From contig NZ_LMLH01000003.1 of the NCBI RefSeq assembly GCF_001421885.1, positions 1 to 64,000 of the forward strand: 64,000 nt of DNA, read 5' to 3'. Below are positions 33,803 to 43,200 of this stretch, piece by piece. The position numbers and the translations under genes were made by a program. Every line of letters starts with the position of its first letter. The stretch's first letter is position 1. The notes under the pieces are model-generated. The model did not search any database. It was not told the origin of the DNA and saw only the letters and a list, made by a program, of their open reading frames with translations. Source of the DNA: Pseudomonas sp. Leaf48 (GTDB lineage: Bacteria > Pseudomonadota > Gammaproteobacteria > Pseudomonadales > Pseudomonadaceae).

Positions 33803-34012
33803 ATTAATATTATTATCTATTTTCCAGCAATCCGCATTTTCCAGATCTTAGTAGTTGATTTATAAGCCTTATCTACCGATTTTTATGATTTTCATAGGGC
33901 GATTCATTTTTTAGTTATCTTTGTTATCTTATTCACCAGCAGCCATCTTCAGCGTACCCCGTGCGATGGGACGGCTCGACTCCACAACAAAAACAACAAT
34001 GAGGTTCCACCC

Positions 34013-35230
34013 ATGGACAGCCCATCGCGTCGCTCGACGCTGACAATCGCTTTGTGCTTTATCGTTGCGCTGATCGAGGGTTTCGATCTGCAGGCCGCCG
34101 GCACAGCTGCCGCCGGACTGCGCCAGAGTTTTGCCCTGGACCCGAAGATGATGGGCTGGGTGTTCAGCGCCGGAATCATCGGCCTGCTGCCCGGCGCGTT
34201 TTTTGGCGGCTGGGTCGCCGATCGCATCGGCCGCAAGAAAATCCTCGTCAGTGCCGTACTGCTGTTCGGCCTGTTTTCCCTGTGCACCGCCTATGTCGAG
34301 AGCTACTCCAGCCTATTGCTGGTGCGCTTCATGACCGGTCTGGGCCTGGGCGCCGCCCTGCCCAACCTGATCGCCTTGTGCGCCGAAGCCGTAAGCGAAC
34401 GCAACCGCGGCACCGCCATTAGTGTCATGTACTGCGGCGTGCCCCTGGGCGGAGCGCTCGCGGCGGTGGTGGCGATGTTTTCAAGTGAACACTGGCAAAC
34501 CACCTTCATCATCGGGGGCCTGGTGCCCTTGCTGGTCGTGCCGCTGATGGCCCTACTGCTGCCCGAATCCACTGCATTCCGCGAGCAACATTCAGCCACT
34601 GGCAGCCTGCGGCCATCCAGCGCACAGGCGCTGTTCGGCGAAGGCCGCACACGCAACACCCTGGCCCTGTGGCTAAGCTATTTCTTCACCTTGACCGTGA
34701 TGTACATGCTGCTCAACTGGCTCCCATCATTACTGCTGGAACAGGGCTTCAGCAAACCCCAGGCGGGCATGATCCAGATGCTGTTCAATATCGGTGGCGC
34801 CCTCGGGTCGCTGCTCGGCGGCCTGCTTCTGGACCGTTGTAACGGCCTCAAGGTCGTGCTGTTCGTGTATGCCGGGTTGCTGGCGGCGCTGGCCGGGGTG
34901 GGCCTGTCTATCGGAATCGTACCAATGTCGATCGCCGGGTTTGCCGCCGGGTTGTTCGTAATGGCTGCGCAACTGGTGCTCTACGCCCTGGCGCCACCGA
35001 CCTACCCGACCGCAGTGCGCGCCACCGGCGTCGGCGCGGCCGTGGCCATCGGGCGCCTGGGCTCAGTGGCAGGCCCTCTGGCCGCTGGGCAGATCCTTGC
35101 TGCCGGTGCCGGCACTACCGGCGTGCTGCTGGCGACTTCACCCGGGCTGGTGATCGCAGCCTTGTCGATTATCACCGTGATCGCACGCTCCAGTTCGACC
35201 ACTGAAGCATCACTGAATACCGCCAACTGA
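34013..35230 (+). CDS. MFS aromatic acid:H+ symporter (MhpT/AAHS type)
   Basis: A 405-residue, 12-helix major-facilitator transporter. ALIEGFDLQAAGTAA in helix 1 and GGWVADRIGRKKIL between helices 2 and 3 are hallmarks of the aromatic-acid:H+ symporter family. It is close to MhpT-like members and probably imports a hydroxycinnamate or phenylpropanoid acid. Its promoter region is shared with the divergent porin gene, an efficient outer-plus-inner membrane uptake pair. Confidence 0.88.
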   Translation: MDSPSRRSTLTIALCFIVALIEGFDLQAAGTAAAGLRQSFALDPKMMGWVFSAGIIGLLPGAFFGGWVADRIGRKKILVSAVLLFGLFSLCTAYVESYSSLLLVRFMTGLGLGAALPNLIALCAEAVSERNRGTAISVMYCGVPLGGALAAVVAMFSSEHWQTTFIIGGLVPLLVVPLMALLLPESTAFREQHSATGSLRPSSAQALFGEGRTRNTLALWLSYFFTLTVMYMLLNWLPSLLLEQGFSKPQAGMIQMLFNIGGALGSLLGGLLLDRCNGLKVVLFVYAGLLAALAGVGLSIGIVPMSIAGFAAGLFVMAAQLVLYALAPPTYPTAVRATGVGAAVAIGRLGSVAGPLAAGQILAAGAGTTGVLLATSPGLVIAALSIITVIARSSSTTEASLNTAN

Positions 35231-35494
35231 GCATCACTGCGAAGTTCTCAACCCTCTCGCGAAATCACATTGAGCAAGAGCCGGTTCCACAACCGCCGTC
35301 CTCTCCCAGTGCCAGCGTGCACCGGGATTGGGCGTGTGTAGTGACAAAGTCTCGAATCGATCAAACGCCAAAGCCTGGAGCGAATACCGCTGGTCTGCGG
35401 TGCTGCGGCTTGAAACGCAAAGCATGTCCCGGGGTCTACCCCATGAGCTCCTCACACCCTTATATTGGATCCTTTGCAGAAAAATTTACGAAAT

Positions 35495-35509
35495 GACCGA
35501 TAATCGAAC
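35495..35509 (+). promoter_or_regulatory. PcaR-like operator upstream of the vanK-like gene
   Basis: GACCGATAATCGAAC lies within a 19-mer identical to that before the porin gene (33788-33802), 271 bp upstream of the transporter start. Both are followed within 10-60 bp by TAGTAGTT. Confidence 0.6.
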
Positions 35510-35598
35510 ACTTTAGTAGTTCATAACTGATTGTTTTTAAACGACTTTATCTTAATTTATTAAAAATCAGATAAAAATCCTCTAACAACCACTTTTCA

Positions 35599-35608
35599 AT
35601 GGATCCAT
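35599..35608 (+). promoter_or_regulatory. VanR-type operator upstream of the vanK-like gene
   Basis: ATGGATCCAT, a perfect 10-bp palindrome, is identical to the two sites before vanA and close to the Caulobacter VanR operator core (TGGATCCA). Confidence 0.7.
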
Positions 35609-35779
35609 AAAACGATTGACTGGCGCCACTCGGTGTCAGGTAAAACGCCTGCCCGCTCATAAAAATAACAAGGGTGTCGTGATGAGTAACTTCTCAATCG
35701 GGTTCGAGCTTCGGCTTGCACCCAGCTTCGTGTGCCTTTCTCGCTTTACCATTGCCCAGCCTCATCTCGAGGGCAAGCC

Positions 35780-37114
35780 ATGAGTGTGGATCTGAAGAGC
35801 GTGGTAGATGAGCATTCCATGGCGCGTTTCCAATGGCTGGCCGTGGGTATCTGTATTGTCCTGAACATGATCGATGGCTTCGACGTGCTGGTGATGGCTT
35901 TCACGGCCTCCTCGGTGTCTGCCGAATGGGGCTTGAGCGGCGCGCAGATCGGGTTGCTGTTGAGTGCCGGATTGTTTGGCATGGCGGCAGGCTCTTTGTT
36001 CATTGCGCCGTGGGCGGATCGTTATGGACGTCGACCATTGATTCTGTTTTGCCTGCTGCTCTCGGGTGCCGGCATGCTGTTGTCGGCCCTGAGCCAGACG
36101 CCCCTGCAACTGGCGCTGCTGCGTGGCTTCACCGGCCTGGGGATCGGCGGAATCCTGGCCAGCAGCAACGTGATTGCCAGCGAATATGCCAACAAGCGCT
36201 GGCGCGGACTGGCGGTGAGTTTGCAGTCCACCGGTTATGCCTTGGGCGCGACCTTGGGCGGGCTATTGTCGGTGTGGCTGCTGACGCACTTTGGCTGGCG
36301 TTCGGTGTTCATCTTTGGTGGCGCCGTGACCCTTGCGGTGATTCCCCTGGTGTTGCTGTACCTGCCTGAATCGCTGGACTTCCTGATCGCCCGTCGTCCC
36401 GCAAATGCCTTGGCACGCATCAATCGCCTGGCCGCACGTCTTGGCCAGCCTCCATTGCGCGAACTGCCCATGGCCCTTTCCGCGCCGACTTCAGGCCGTG
36501 GCCGCCTGGCGCAGTTGCTCTCGCCGGATTCGCGACGCACCACCCTGCTGATCTGGCTGCTGTTCTTCCTGGTGATGTTCGGCTTCTACTTCGTGATGAG
36601 CTGGACGCCGAAGCTGCTGGTCTCGGCTGGGCTTTCGGCACAGCAAGGCATCAGCGGCGGCGTGCTGCTGAGCGTAGGCGGCATCTTCGGCGCCGCGCTG
36701 ATTGGCGGCCTGGCCTCGCGCTGGCGGCTGACCCGGGTGCTGTCGCTGTTCATGCTGATTACCGCGGGCCTGCTGGTGCTGTTCGTCGGCTCCGCGTCAT
36801 CGGTATCCATGGCACTCGGCCTGGGCCTGCTGATCGGCTTGTTCGCCAACGGTTGCGTGGCAGGCCTGTACGCGCTGTCGCCGATTGTCTACGACGCTTC
36901 CGTGCGCACCACGGGGGTCGGTTGGGGCATCGGTATCGGGCGCATCGGCGCGATCCTGTCGCCCACCGTCGCCGGCCTGTTGCTGGACAGCGGTTGGCAG
37001 CCACTGCACCTGTATGGGGTGTTTGCCGTGGTCTTCGTGATTGCCGCCGCCGTGTTGCTGCAGCTGCGGCCCAACGCCCCGGCGCAGCCTGCCGGCCAAC
37101 CCAGCCAGGCTTGA
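35780..37114 (+). CDS. vanK: MFS vanillate/protocatechuate transporter (VanK-like)
   Basis: A 444-residue, 12-helix transporter with NMIDGFDVLVMAF and APWADRYGRRPLIL, the AAHS-family signatures, and a basic cytoplasmic loop between helices 6 and 7. The start at 35780 has GAGGG 8 bases upstream. It is followed by an OprD porin 62 bp downstream. A VanR-type operator upstream ties it to vanillate uptake. The gene name is by context and family, not by direct comparison. Confidence 0.82.
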   Translation: MSVDLKSVVDEHSMARFQWLAVGICIVLNMIDGFDVLVMAFTASSVSAEWGLSGAQIGLLLSAGLFGMAAGSLFIAPWADRYGRRPLILFCLLLSGAGMLLSALSQTPLQLALLRGFTGLGIGGILASSNVIASEYANKRWRGLAVSLQSTGYALGATLGGLLSVWLLTHFGWRSVFIFGGAVTLAVIPLVLLYLPESLDFLIARRPANALARINRLAARLGQPPLRELPMALSAPTSGRGRLAQLLSPDSRRTTLLIWLLFFLVMFGFYFVMSWTPKLLVSAGLSAQQGISGGVLLSVGGIFGAALIGGLASRWRLTRVLSLFMLITAGLLVLFVGSASSVSMALGLGLLIGLFANGCVAGLYALSPIVYDASVRTTGVGWGIGIGRIGAILSPTVAGLLLDSGWQPLHLYGVFAVVFVIAAAVLLQLRPNAPAQPAGQPSQA

Positions 37115-37176
37115 ATCAAAGCGGTAGCGAGGCCCTCCCCTCGCTACTGAGTCCATCCTCCAGGAAAACAACAATA

Positions 37177-38427
37177 ATGAATTACCTTCCTCTCCCTCCC
37201 CGGGCCCTGCTCGGCGGTGCAATGGCGCTTGCCCTGATGCCTTCGGCACACGCTGAAAGCAACGGTTTTTTCGAAGATTCCAAGACCAGCCTGACCCTGC
37301 GAAATTACTACTTCAATCGGGACTTCAACGATCCCGGCGCCAGCAAGAGCAAGATCGAAGAATGGGCCCAGGGCGCGATCCTCAAGTTCAGTTCCGGTTA
37401 TACCCCGGGCGTTGTCGGCTTTGGCCTTGACGGTATCGCGATGCTGGGCGTCAAGCTCGACAGCGGCCCGCAACGCAGCGGTTCGGATCTGCTGCCGGTG
37501 CACGACGATGGTCGCGCCGCCGACGACTACGGACGCGCGGGGCTGGCGGCAAAAATGCGTATTTCCGACACCGAGCTGATGCTCGGCGAACTCATGCCGG
37601 ATATTCCGCTGCTGCGCTACGACGACGGACGCCTGCTGCCACAAACCTTCCAGGGCGCCATGCTGGTGTCCCGGGAGCTTACCGGCCTGAGCCTGCAGGG
37701 CGGTCAATACACCTCGGTGAGCCTGCGCAACTCCTCGGACATGCAAGACCTCTCGGCCTGGGCTGCGCCCACCGTCAAGTCGGACGGCTTCAACTATGCG
37801 GGTGCCGAATACCGCTTCAACGAACAACAGACCCTGATCGGCGCCTGGTACTCGCAGCTCGAAGACATCTATCAGCAAAGCTATCTGAACCTGCTGCATA
37901 AACAGAAAGTCGGTGACTGGACCCTCGGCGCGAACCTGGGTTATTTCAACGACAAGGATGACGGCAGCGCCCTGATCGGCAATGTGCAAAGCCATACCGC
38001 CTACGGACTGTTCTCGGCCAACCTGGGTGGCCATACCCTGTACCTGGGGCTGCAAAAGGTCAGCGGCGATACCGGCTGGATGTCGGTGTATGGCAGCAGC
38101 GGGCGGACCCTGGGCAACGATATGTTCAACGGCAACTTCAGTAACGCCGACGAGCGCTCCTGGCAGGCGCGTTATGACTACAACTTTGCCGCCGTCGGCC
38201 TCCCCGGCTTGTTGTTGATGACCCGCTACGGTCACGGTGAAAACGCCACCACCAAGGCCGGCAGCAATGGCAAGGAATGGGAGCGTGACACCGAGGTCAG
38301 CTACACCCTGCAAAGCGGCCCGCTGAAAAACCTCAGCCTGCGGGTCAACAACGCCACCAACCGTCGCAGCTTCAACAGCGACTTCGATCAGACCCGCATC
38401 ATCGTCAGCTACCCCCTGTCCCTCTGA
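37177..38427 (+). CDS. OprD-family outer-membrane porin of the vanillate genes
   Basis: A 416-residue barrel protein. The signal peptide MNYLPLPPRALLGGAMALAL ends at SAHA/ESN. The mature start NGFFEDSKTSLTLRNYYFNR and the C-terminal IIVSYPLSL strand are typical of OprD. It lies 62 bp after the VanK-like transporter in the same direction, so the pair should provide a complete uptake path for vanillate or related acids. Confidence 0.88.
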   Translation: MNYLPLPPRALLGGAMALALMPSAHAESNGFFEDSKTSLTLRNYYFNRDFNDPGASKSKIEEWAQGAILKFSSGYTPGVVGFGLDGIAMLGVKLDSGPQRSGSDLLPVHDDGRAADDYGRAGLAAKMRISDTELMLGELMPDIPLLRYDDGRLLPQTFQGAMLVSRELTGLSLQGGQYTSVSLRNSSDMQDLSAWAAPTVKSDGFNYAGAEYRFNEQQTLIGAWYSQLEDIYQQSYLNLLHKQKVGDWTLGANLGYFNDKDDGSALIGNVQSHTAYGLFSANLGGHTLYLGLQKVSGDTGWMSVYGSSGRTLGNDMFNGNFSNADERSWQARYDYNFAAVGLPGLLLMTRYGHGENATTKAGSNGKEWERDTEVSYTLQSGPLKNLSLRVNNATNRRSFNSDFDQTRIIVSYPLSL

Positions 38428-38482
38428 TCCTCCCGCCAGGGGCGCTTTGTCGCCCCTGCATCTCTCTCCTCCTTGCGCTACT

Positions 38483-39226
38483 ATGGCGAACCAACTTCTG
38501 GAAGTCGCCTGCATGAGCAAACCGGGTCAAATGGTGCTGGTCGCACTGCGCAAAATGATCGCTTCTGGCGAGCTCGCGGCTGGCGAACGGCTGATGGAGA
38601 TCCCGACGGCGGAACGCTTCGGCGTCTCGCGCATGCCGGTGCGCATGGCCTTTCTCACCCTGGAACAGGAAGGCTTGCTGGTGCGCCATGGCGGGCGGGG
38701 TTATCAGGTGCGCTCGGTGAGTGCCGACGATATCGCCGGCGCCGTGGAGGTGCGCGGGGTGCTGGAGGGTCTGGCGGCGCGGCAGAGTGCCGAACGCGGC
38801 TTGAGTGAAGAAGCACAGACGGCGTTGCGCGAATGCCTGGTGCAAGGCGATGCGCTGTTCGACAAGGGTTACGTGACGGAGGAAGACCTCGAGGCGTTCC
38901 ATGACCTCAACATGCGCTTTCACCAGGTGATCGTCGACAGCAGCGCCAACCCGGCAATTGGCGAAGCCTTGGCGCGTAACGACCATCGCCCCTTCGCTTC
39001 CGTGTCGGCGCTGGCGATCGATCGCCAGGACCTGGTGCGCGAATACCGGCGCTTCAACTTCGCGCACATGCAACACCACTCGGTGTTCGACGCGCTGGTC
39101 AGCCGCCAGGGCGCACGCGCGGAAGCCATCATGCGTGAACACGCCAATGCAACGCTGCGCTACGCCGAGGTCTTCGGGGCGATCAGCAACGGCGACCGAA
39201 TGAAGGTGATCGCCCGCGGCGAGTGA
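38483..39226 (+). CDS. vanR: GntR-family regulator VanR
   Basis: A 247-residue repressor. An N-terminal winged helix (about 18-80: MEIPTAERFGVSRMPVRMAF, LTLEQEGLLVRHGGRGYQV) is joined to an all-helical FCD ligand domain (about 90-230) with the metal-binding pattern DLNMRFHQVIV...HMQHHSVFDALV. Position convergent with vanAB and family identify VanR, which releases ATGGATCCAT-type operators when vanillate binds. Start 38483 or 38513 (the latter with GGAAG upstream) are both possible. Confidence 0.88.
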   Translation: MANQLLEVACMSKPGQMVLVALRKMIASGELAAGERLMEIPTAERFGVSRMPVRMAFLTLEQEGLLVRHGGRGYQVRSVSADDIAGAVEVRGVLEGLAARQSAERGLSEEAQTALRECLVQGDALFDKGYVTEEDLEAFHDLNMRFHQVIVDSSANPAIGEALARNDHRPFASVSALAIDRQDLVREYRRFNFAHMQHHSVFDALVSRQGARAEAIMREHANATLRYAEVFGAISNGDRMKVIARGE

Positions 39227-39235
39227 TCGGTGGGG

Positions 39236-40186
39236 TCAGAGATCCAGCACCAACAGCCTGGACTTGGATCTTGAGCAGCAAGGCGTGAACTGGTCATTGG
39301 CCGCTTGCTCTTCTTCGGTGAGAAACAGGTCTCGGTGCTCCGGCACCCCTTCCAGCACACGGGTCAGGCAGGTGCCGCAGATACCCTGCTCACAGGAAAG
39401 CGCAATCTCTACGCCGTGACTTTCCAGCACCTGGACCACGGTCTTGTCGGCGGGAATGTCGAACACCTGCCCGCTACGGCCCAGTTTGATCTGGAAAGAC
39501 CCGTCGGCACTGGTATCCACAGGCGCCGCGGCGAAGTATTCACGGTGCAACTGCCCTTCGCTCCAGCCCTGAGCCTTGGCGCTGTCGAGCACATGCTGCA
39601 TGAACCCTGAAGGACCGCAGACATACAGGTGCAGGTCAGGCCGCGGATTGGCCAGGACTTTGGCGGCATCCAGGCGCGAATCGGCCTGTTCATCGAAATG
39701 CAGGTGCACGCGATCGGCAAAGGAAGCGCCTTTGAGGCGCTCGACAAACGCCGCCCGTTCGCTGGAGCGCGCACAGTAATGCAGTTCGAAATCGGCACCG
39801 CTGTGGGCCAGTTGCTCGGCCATGCACAGGATCGGAGTGATGCCGATGCCACCGGCGAACAACAGGCTGCGCTGCCCCTCAGCCACCAGCGGGAACAGGT
39901 TGCGCGGCTCGCTGATGAACAGGCGGTCACCGCTGTTGATCTGCTCGTGCAGGCTCTGGGAACCGCCGCGGGAGGCAGTGTCCTTGAGCACGCCGATCAG
40001 GTAGCGATGGCGCTCTTGCGGGTGATTGCACAACGAGTACTGGCGGACAAGTCCGCCCGGCAGGTGCACGTCGATATGGGCTCCGGCACTGAAGCCGGGA
40101 AGTTGCCCGCCTTGTGCACAGGCCAGCTCGTAGCTGCAGATATCCAGCGCTTCGTTGTTGCGGGATGTCACGACGACTTCAATCAT
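39236..40186 (-). CDS. vanB: Vanillate O-demethylase reductase subunit
   Basis: A 316-residue iron-sulfur flavoprotein of the phthalate-dioxygenase-reductase type. Order: FMN domain (RQYSLCNHPQ), NAD domain (FAGGIGITPILCMAEQL), and a C-terminal plant-type [2Fe-2S] domain with CEQGICGTC plus a distal Cys (TPCCS). It passes electrons from NADH to VanA. It lies downstream of vanA in one leftward unit and is convergent with vanR (ten bases between stops). Confidence 0.94.
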   Translation of the reverse strand: MIEVVVTSRNNEALDICSYELACAQGGQLPGFSAGAHIDVHLPGGLVRQYSLCNHPQERHRYLIGVLKDTASRGGSQSLHEQINSGDRLFISEPRNLFPLVAEGQRSLLFAGGIGITPILCMAEQLAHSGADFELHYCARSSERAAFVERLKGASFADRVHLHFDEQADSRLDAAKVLANPRPDLHLYVCGPSGFMQHVLDSAKAQGWSEGQLHREYFAAAPVDTSADGSFQIKLGRSGQVFDIPADKTVVQVLESHGVEIALSCEQGICGTCLTRVLEGVPEHRDLFLTEEEQAANDQFTPCCSRSKSRLLVLDL

Positions 40187-40260
40187 GGCGCACCTTCAAG
40201 GCCGGCCACCGCGGTGGCCGTGAACAGGATCAATGGGAGTGGACTGGCCTAGCGCTCGAG

Positions 40261-41319
40261 CTAGTTGGCCGTGGCAATCAGCTCGACGGCGGGCGCCTGC
40301 TCACGGGCGATGATGCGCTCCAGCACGCGCCGGGACTGCACACCGCCGGCATCGATATTGAGCTTGAGCAGGTTGCGCTCGGGATTGGCCAACAGGTTTT
40401 TCTGCTGCTGTTCGAGCATGTCGAGGTCTTCGCTGAAGATCTTGCCCTGGCCCTCGCGGATGCTGGCGGTCAGTTCTTCGTCACGGGGATTGAAATTGCG
40501 CGCCATGCCCCAGAAGTACCAGATCGACGTCTCGGTTTCCGGGGTAATGAAGTCGACCACGATGCTCGCGGCCTTGTGTTGCGGCTCGGCGTGGTAACCG
40601 CCCTTGCCCGCGTGGGCCACGCCCACCTCGATCAACACATGGCTGGGCGGACTGAAGCGGCAGATCTGCCAGCGGTCCACCGGCACATCGTCGGCCAGAT
40701 TATTGCCACGCAAGGCCATGCGCCAGAACGGCGGCGCCATGATGTTTTCCATGTGCCGCGCGGTGACCACCTCGTCACCTTCGACGGTGGTGACCGGCGC
40801 CGCTTCATCGATCTCTTTCTGGCCGATGCTCGAGGCGTGCACGTAGGTTTCGTGGGTGAGGTCCATCAGGTTATCGATCATCAACCGATAGTCGCAATTG
40901 ATGTGGAACAGCCCCCCGCCATACGCCCACTCATCGCTGACAGCCCACTCCAGATGATGGATCAGTGCAGGGTCCGCCTTGTCCTGCTCACCCGGCCAGA
41001 CCCAGATGAAACCGTACCGCTCTTCAACGGCGTAGGTCTTGTTGCACGGAAAACCCCGTACGCGCTGCCCCGGCATTTCGACGGTCTTGCCATCGCAGCC
41101 CATGACCAGGCCGTGGTAACCACAGACCAGGTTGCCGTTCTCGACATAGCCCAGGGAAAGAGGGGCGCCGCGGTGTGGGCAGAAGTTCTCGACGGCGGCC
41201 ACACGGCCTTCTTTCCCACGGTAGAAGACGATTTTCTCACCGCAAATCTGCCGCCCCAGGGGCTTGGAAGCGATCTCGTCGGGGGTGCAGGCGACATACC
41301 AGGTGTTTTTCGGATACAT
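40261..41319 (-). CDS. vanA: Vanillate O-demethylase oxygenase subunit
   Basis: A 352-residue Rieske non-heme iron oxygenase. The Rieske ligands are Cys47, His49, Cys66 and His69 (FCPHRGAPL, CGYHG), and the mononuclear iron site is in DNLMDLTHETYVHAS. It demethylates vanillate to protocatechuate and formaldehyde. I chose the ATG at 41319: GGAGAG lies 6 bases upstream and family members begin MYPKNTWYVA; an in-frame start at 41400 would run through the operator. A promoter TTGACG-(17-18)-TCAAAT is overlapped by VanR-type operators. Confidence 0.95.
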   Translation of the reverse strand: MYPKNTWYVACTPDEIASKPLGRQICGEKIVFYRGKEGRVAAVENFCPHRGAPLSLGYVENGNLVCGYHGLVMGCDGKTVEMPGQRVRGFPCNKTYAVEERYGFIWVWPGEQDKADPALIHHLEWAVSDEWAYGGGLFHINCDYRLMIDNLMDLTHETYVHASSIGQKEIDEAAPVTTVEGDEVVTARHMENIMAPPFWRMALRGNNLADDVPVDRWQICRFSPPSHVLIEVGVAHAGKGGYHAEPQHKAASIVVDFITPETETSIWYFWGMARNFNPRDEELTASIREGQGKIFSEDLDMLEQQQKNLLANPERNLLKLNIDAGGVQSRRVLERIIAREQAPAVELIATAN

Positions 41320-41346
41320 AGGGCTCTCCGGGACAGGCTTGTTTTT

Positions 41347-41356
41347 ATGGATCCAT
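41347..41356 (-). promoter_or_regulatory. VanR-type operator, vanA proximal
   Basis: ATGGATCCAT, immediately downstream of the predicted vanA -10 region, so bound VanR would block initiation. Confidence 0.75.
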
Positions 41357-41408
41357 TTGATCGGATAAACCTGATATTCGTCAAGCTTTTTGCGGATCAA
41401 TGGACGTC

Positions 41409-41420
41409 AATGGATCCATT
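41409..41420 (-). promoter_or_regulatory. VanR-type operator, vanA distal
   Basis: AATGGATCCATT, a 12-bp palindrome, 63 bp from the proximal site (about six helical turns), on the other side of the promoter. The spacing would allow looping. Confidence 0.72.
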
Positions 41421-41425
41421 AAAGC

Positions 41426-41680
41426 CAGATCTGGGTGGCGGCGCCGATTCTCCTGTCGCTGATCCGTTGCGCCCAAGGCTTTTCCGCCGGCGGCAAATAC
41501 GCCGGTGCCTGTGCCTATCTGATGGAGCATGCACCCAGGGATAAACGCGCCTGGTACGGCAGCTTCATTCCGGTGTCGACCTTTCCCGCCTTCGCTGCGG
41601 TCGCCGTGGTGGCCTACGCCCTCGAGACGACGTTATCAGCCGAAGCCATGGGCAGCTGGGGCTGGCGCCTGCCGTTCCTT
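41426..41680 (+). pseudogene. Internal fragment of an MHS-type MFS transporter
   Basis: The frame reads IWVAAPILLSLIRCAQGFSA, GGKYAGACAYLMEHAPRDKR, AWYGSFIPVSTFPAF and ends at GSWGWRLPFL. This is helices 4-6 of a metabolite:H+ symporter (shikimate/proline-betaine type). Both ends are missing. The 3' edge is fused out of frame to the fragment at 41676-41855; the 5' edge abuts the vanA operator. Confidence 0.8.
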
Positions 41681-41855
41681 CAAGATCAACGAAAACCAGC
41701 TTGCCTTGGAGGCTGCCATCAAGGAGCTGACGCTTTGGGTAGAGCAGCACAGTGCGACCGAGGTCGGTGGCAATGTGCGCGGCGCCCTGGAAGCCATCGA
41801 CAAGAATGAAGAATTAATCAAGATGACGCTCGCGGTGCTCATGACGCCGGAGTGA
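41676..41855 (+). pseudogene. C-terminal fragment of a small helical protein
   Basis: The frame reads SFKINENQLALEAAIKELTL, WVEQHSATEVGGNVRGALEA, IDKNEELIKMTLAVLMTPE and stops at 41855. It is coherent and helical but has no start codon; the transporter fragment runs straight into it. It may be nearly complete (missing only an initial Met). I recognise no function. Confidence 0.5.
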
Positions 41856-42295
41856 AAACAATTGAGTGCGCCCAGTATGCGGGGTTTGACGCAACCACCG
41901 ATCACACAGCTTTTTCATCGATGCCATTGTGATATCGTCGGGAAATTACGTTTTTTAAAGCATGCTGATCTTGCGTGCACCACAGACACTATGCCCGTAA
42001 TCATGACGCTTACATGGGGATAAACGGGGAACCGGCAATTGAATTCAAGGGCCAAACCAGGAATTCCCGCACTGCTCAGCCCCCCGAAAAATTGCCCAGG
42101 AGTTGGCCCAGCCATCGACGCAGTCCTGCCGAGCGACGATCCAGCACACCGCCACACACCACTGATGCCGCAGTAACCGGGTTGGCCTGAGGTGCTCGCA
42201 CGGTCAAACGATCAAGCCCAAACTGACAACCATTTAGAACCACAGTGCAGCAGAACAGTCTGTCCCTACACACCCTTCCATCTTAAGAGAACTTT
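41856..42295. other. Gap without a supported gene
   Basis: About 440 bp before the GST gene. No convincing frame, repeat or RNA is seen. Confidence 0.45.
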
Positions 42296-42922
42296 ATGAT
42301 CATCGTTCACCACCTCAATAATTCCCGTTCACAGCGCATCCTCTGGTTACTCGAAGAGCTGGCCCTGCCCTACGAGATCAAGCACTACCAAAGAGACGCT
42401 AACACCAACCTGGCCCCCCCTGAACTGAAAGCCATAAACCCGCTGGGCAAATCACCGGTTATTCAGGATGGCCCTCATGTGCTGATCGAATCCGGTGCTA
42501 TCGTCGATTACCTGATCCGCCGCCACGGCGATGGCCGCTTGCAACCTGACCCGGCCACCGCAACCTACGACGAATATGTGCAATGGCTACATTTCGCAGA
42601 AGGGTCGGCCATGCTGCCGCTGATGCTCAGCCTTTACATCGGGCGTCTTGGGGAGGCCGGCAAGCCGCTGCAGCCGCGAATCGAATCTGAACTGGCCAAC
42701 TATCTCGGGTACCTGGAGAACGCGTTGAAACTTACCCCGTACTTGTTGGGTGACGAAATCAGCGGTGCGGATATCCAAATGAGCTTTGTTGGCGAGTTCG
42801 CGAAGTCCCAAGGCATGCTGCAAAACTACCCTGGCCTATCGGCCTGGATCGACCGCTTCCAGGCGCGGCCGGCATATATCAATGCGATAGAAAAAGGCGG
42901 TGCTTACAAGTTCGCGGGCTGA
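42296..42922 (+). CDS. Glutathione S-transferase
   Basis: A 208-residue GST. A thioredoxin-like N-domain (IVHHLNNSRSQRILWLLEEL with the active-site Asn/Ser region, NPLGKSPVIQDG, LIESGAIVDYLI at the glutathione site) is followed by an all-helical C-domain (from about 90, ending SAWIDRFQARPAYINAIEKG). It conjugates or reduces electrophiles with glutathione. It lies at the right end of the catabolic block, just before phage debris. A role in handling aldehydes or aromatic by-products is possible but not shown. Confidence 0.9.
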   Translation: MIIVHHLNNSRSQRILWLLEELALPYEIKHYQRDANTNLAPPELKAINPLGKSPVIQDGPHVLIESGAIVDYLIRRHGDGRLQPDPATATYDEYVQWLHFAEGSAMLPLMLSLYIGRLGEAGKPLQPRIESELANYLGYLENALKLTPYLLGDEISGADIQMSFVGEFAKSQGMLQNYPGLSAWIDRFQARPAYINAIEKGGAYKFAG

Positions 42923-43200
42923 GTGCTAAATACGCAGGTTGTGGTTCCTGCACTATAAAGCGTCTTCAAGCGCTCAACAGGTTACGTTACAGAGAGAGCC
43001 CGGCCTTGGTTGCGCACACCGTGACCACCGTCACCGTCACGCACTAATGGAAGACGCGACCAAGGTCATCCACGGAAATCAGAGGGCTTGTATTACAGAA
43101 CTCCCACAAGCGGCACGACGTGGTACCGGCCTTCCCGTGTGCTTAAAGCACCAGCACCAGCGCCAAACTCCAGCCAGCGTCAGCTTCAGCGAGGACGGAT

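Larger units (their letters stand above)
35231..35779. other. Regulatory gap upstream of the vanK-like gene
   Basis: About 550 bp without a supported gene. The AT-rich half (35480-35620) holds one PcaR-like box and one VanR-like operator (listed separately). Confidence 0.6.

Noticed and set aside
37144..38520. A 458-codon frame antisense to the vanillate porin
   Set aside because: A shadow of a high-GC porin gene; no start context, no domains.
35599..41420. ATGGATCCAT sites as chance restriction-site-like sequences
   Set aside because: The three sites I noticed all lie in promoter regions of vanillate genes and match the known VanR core, so chance is unlikely.
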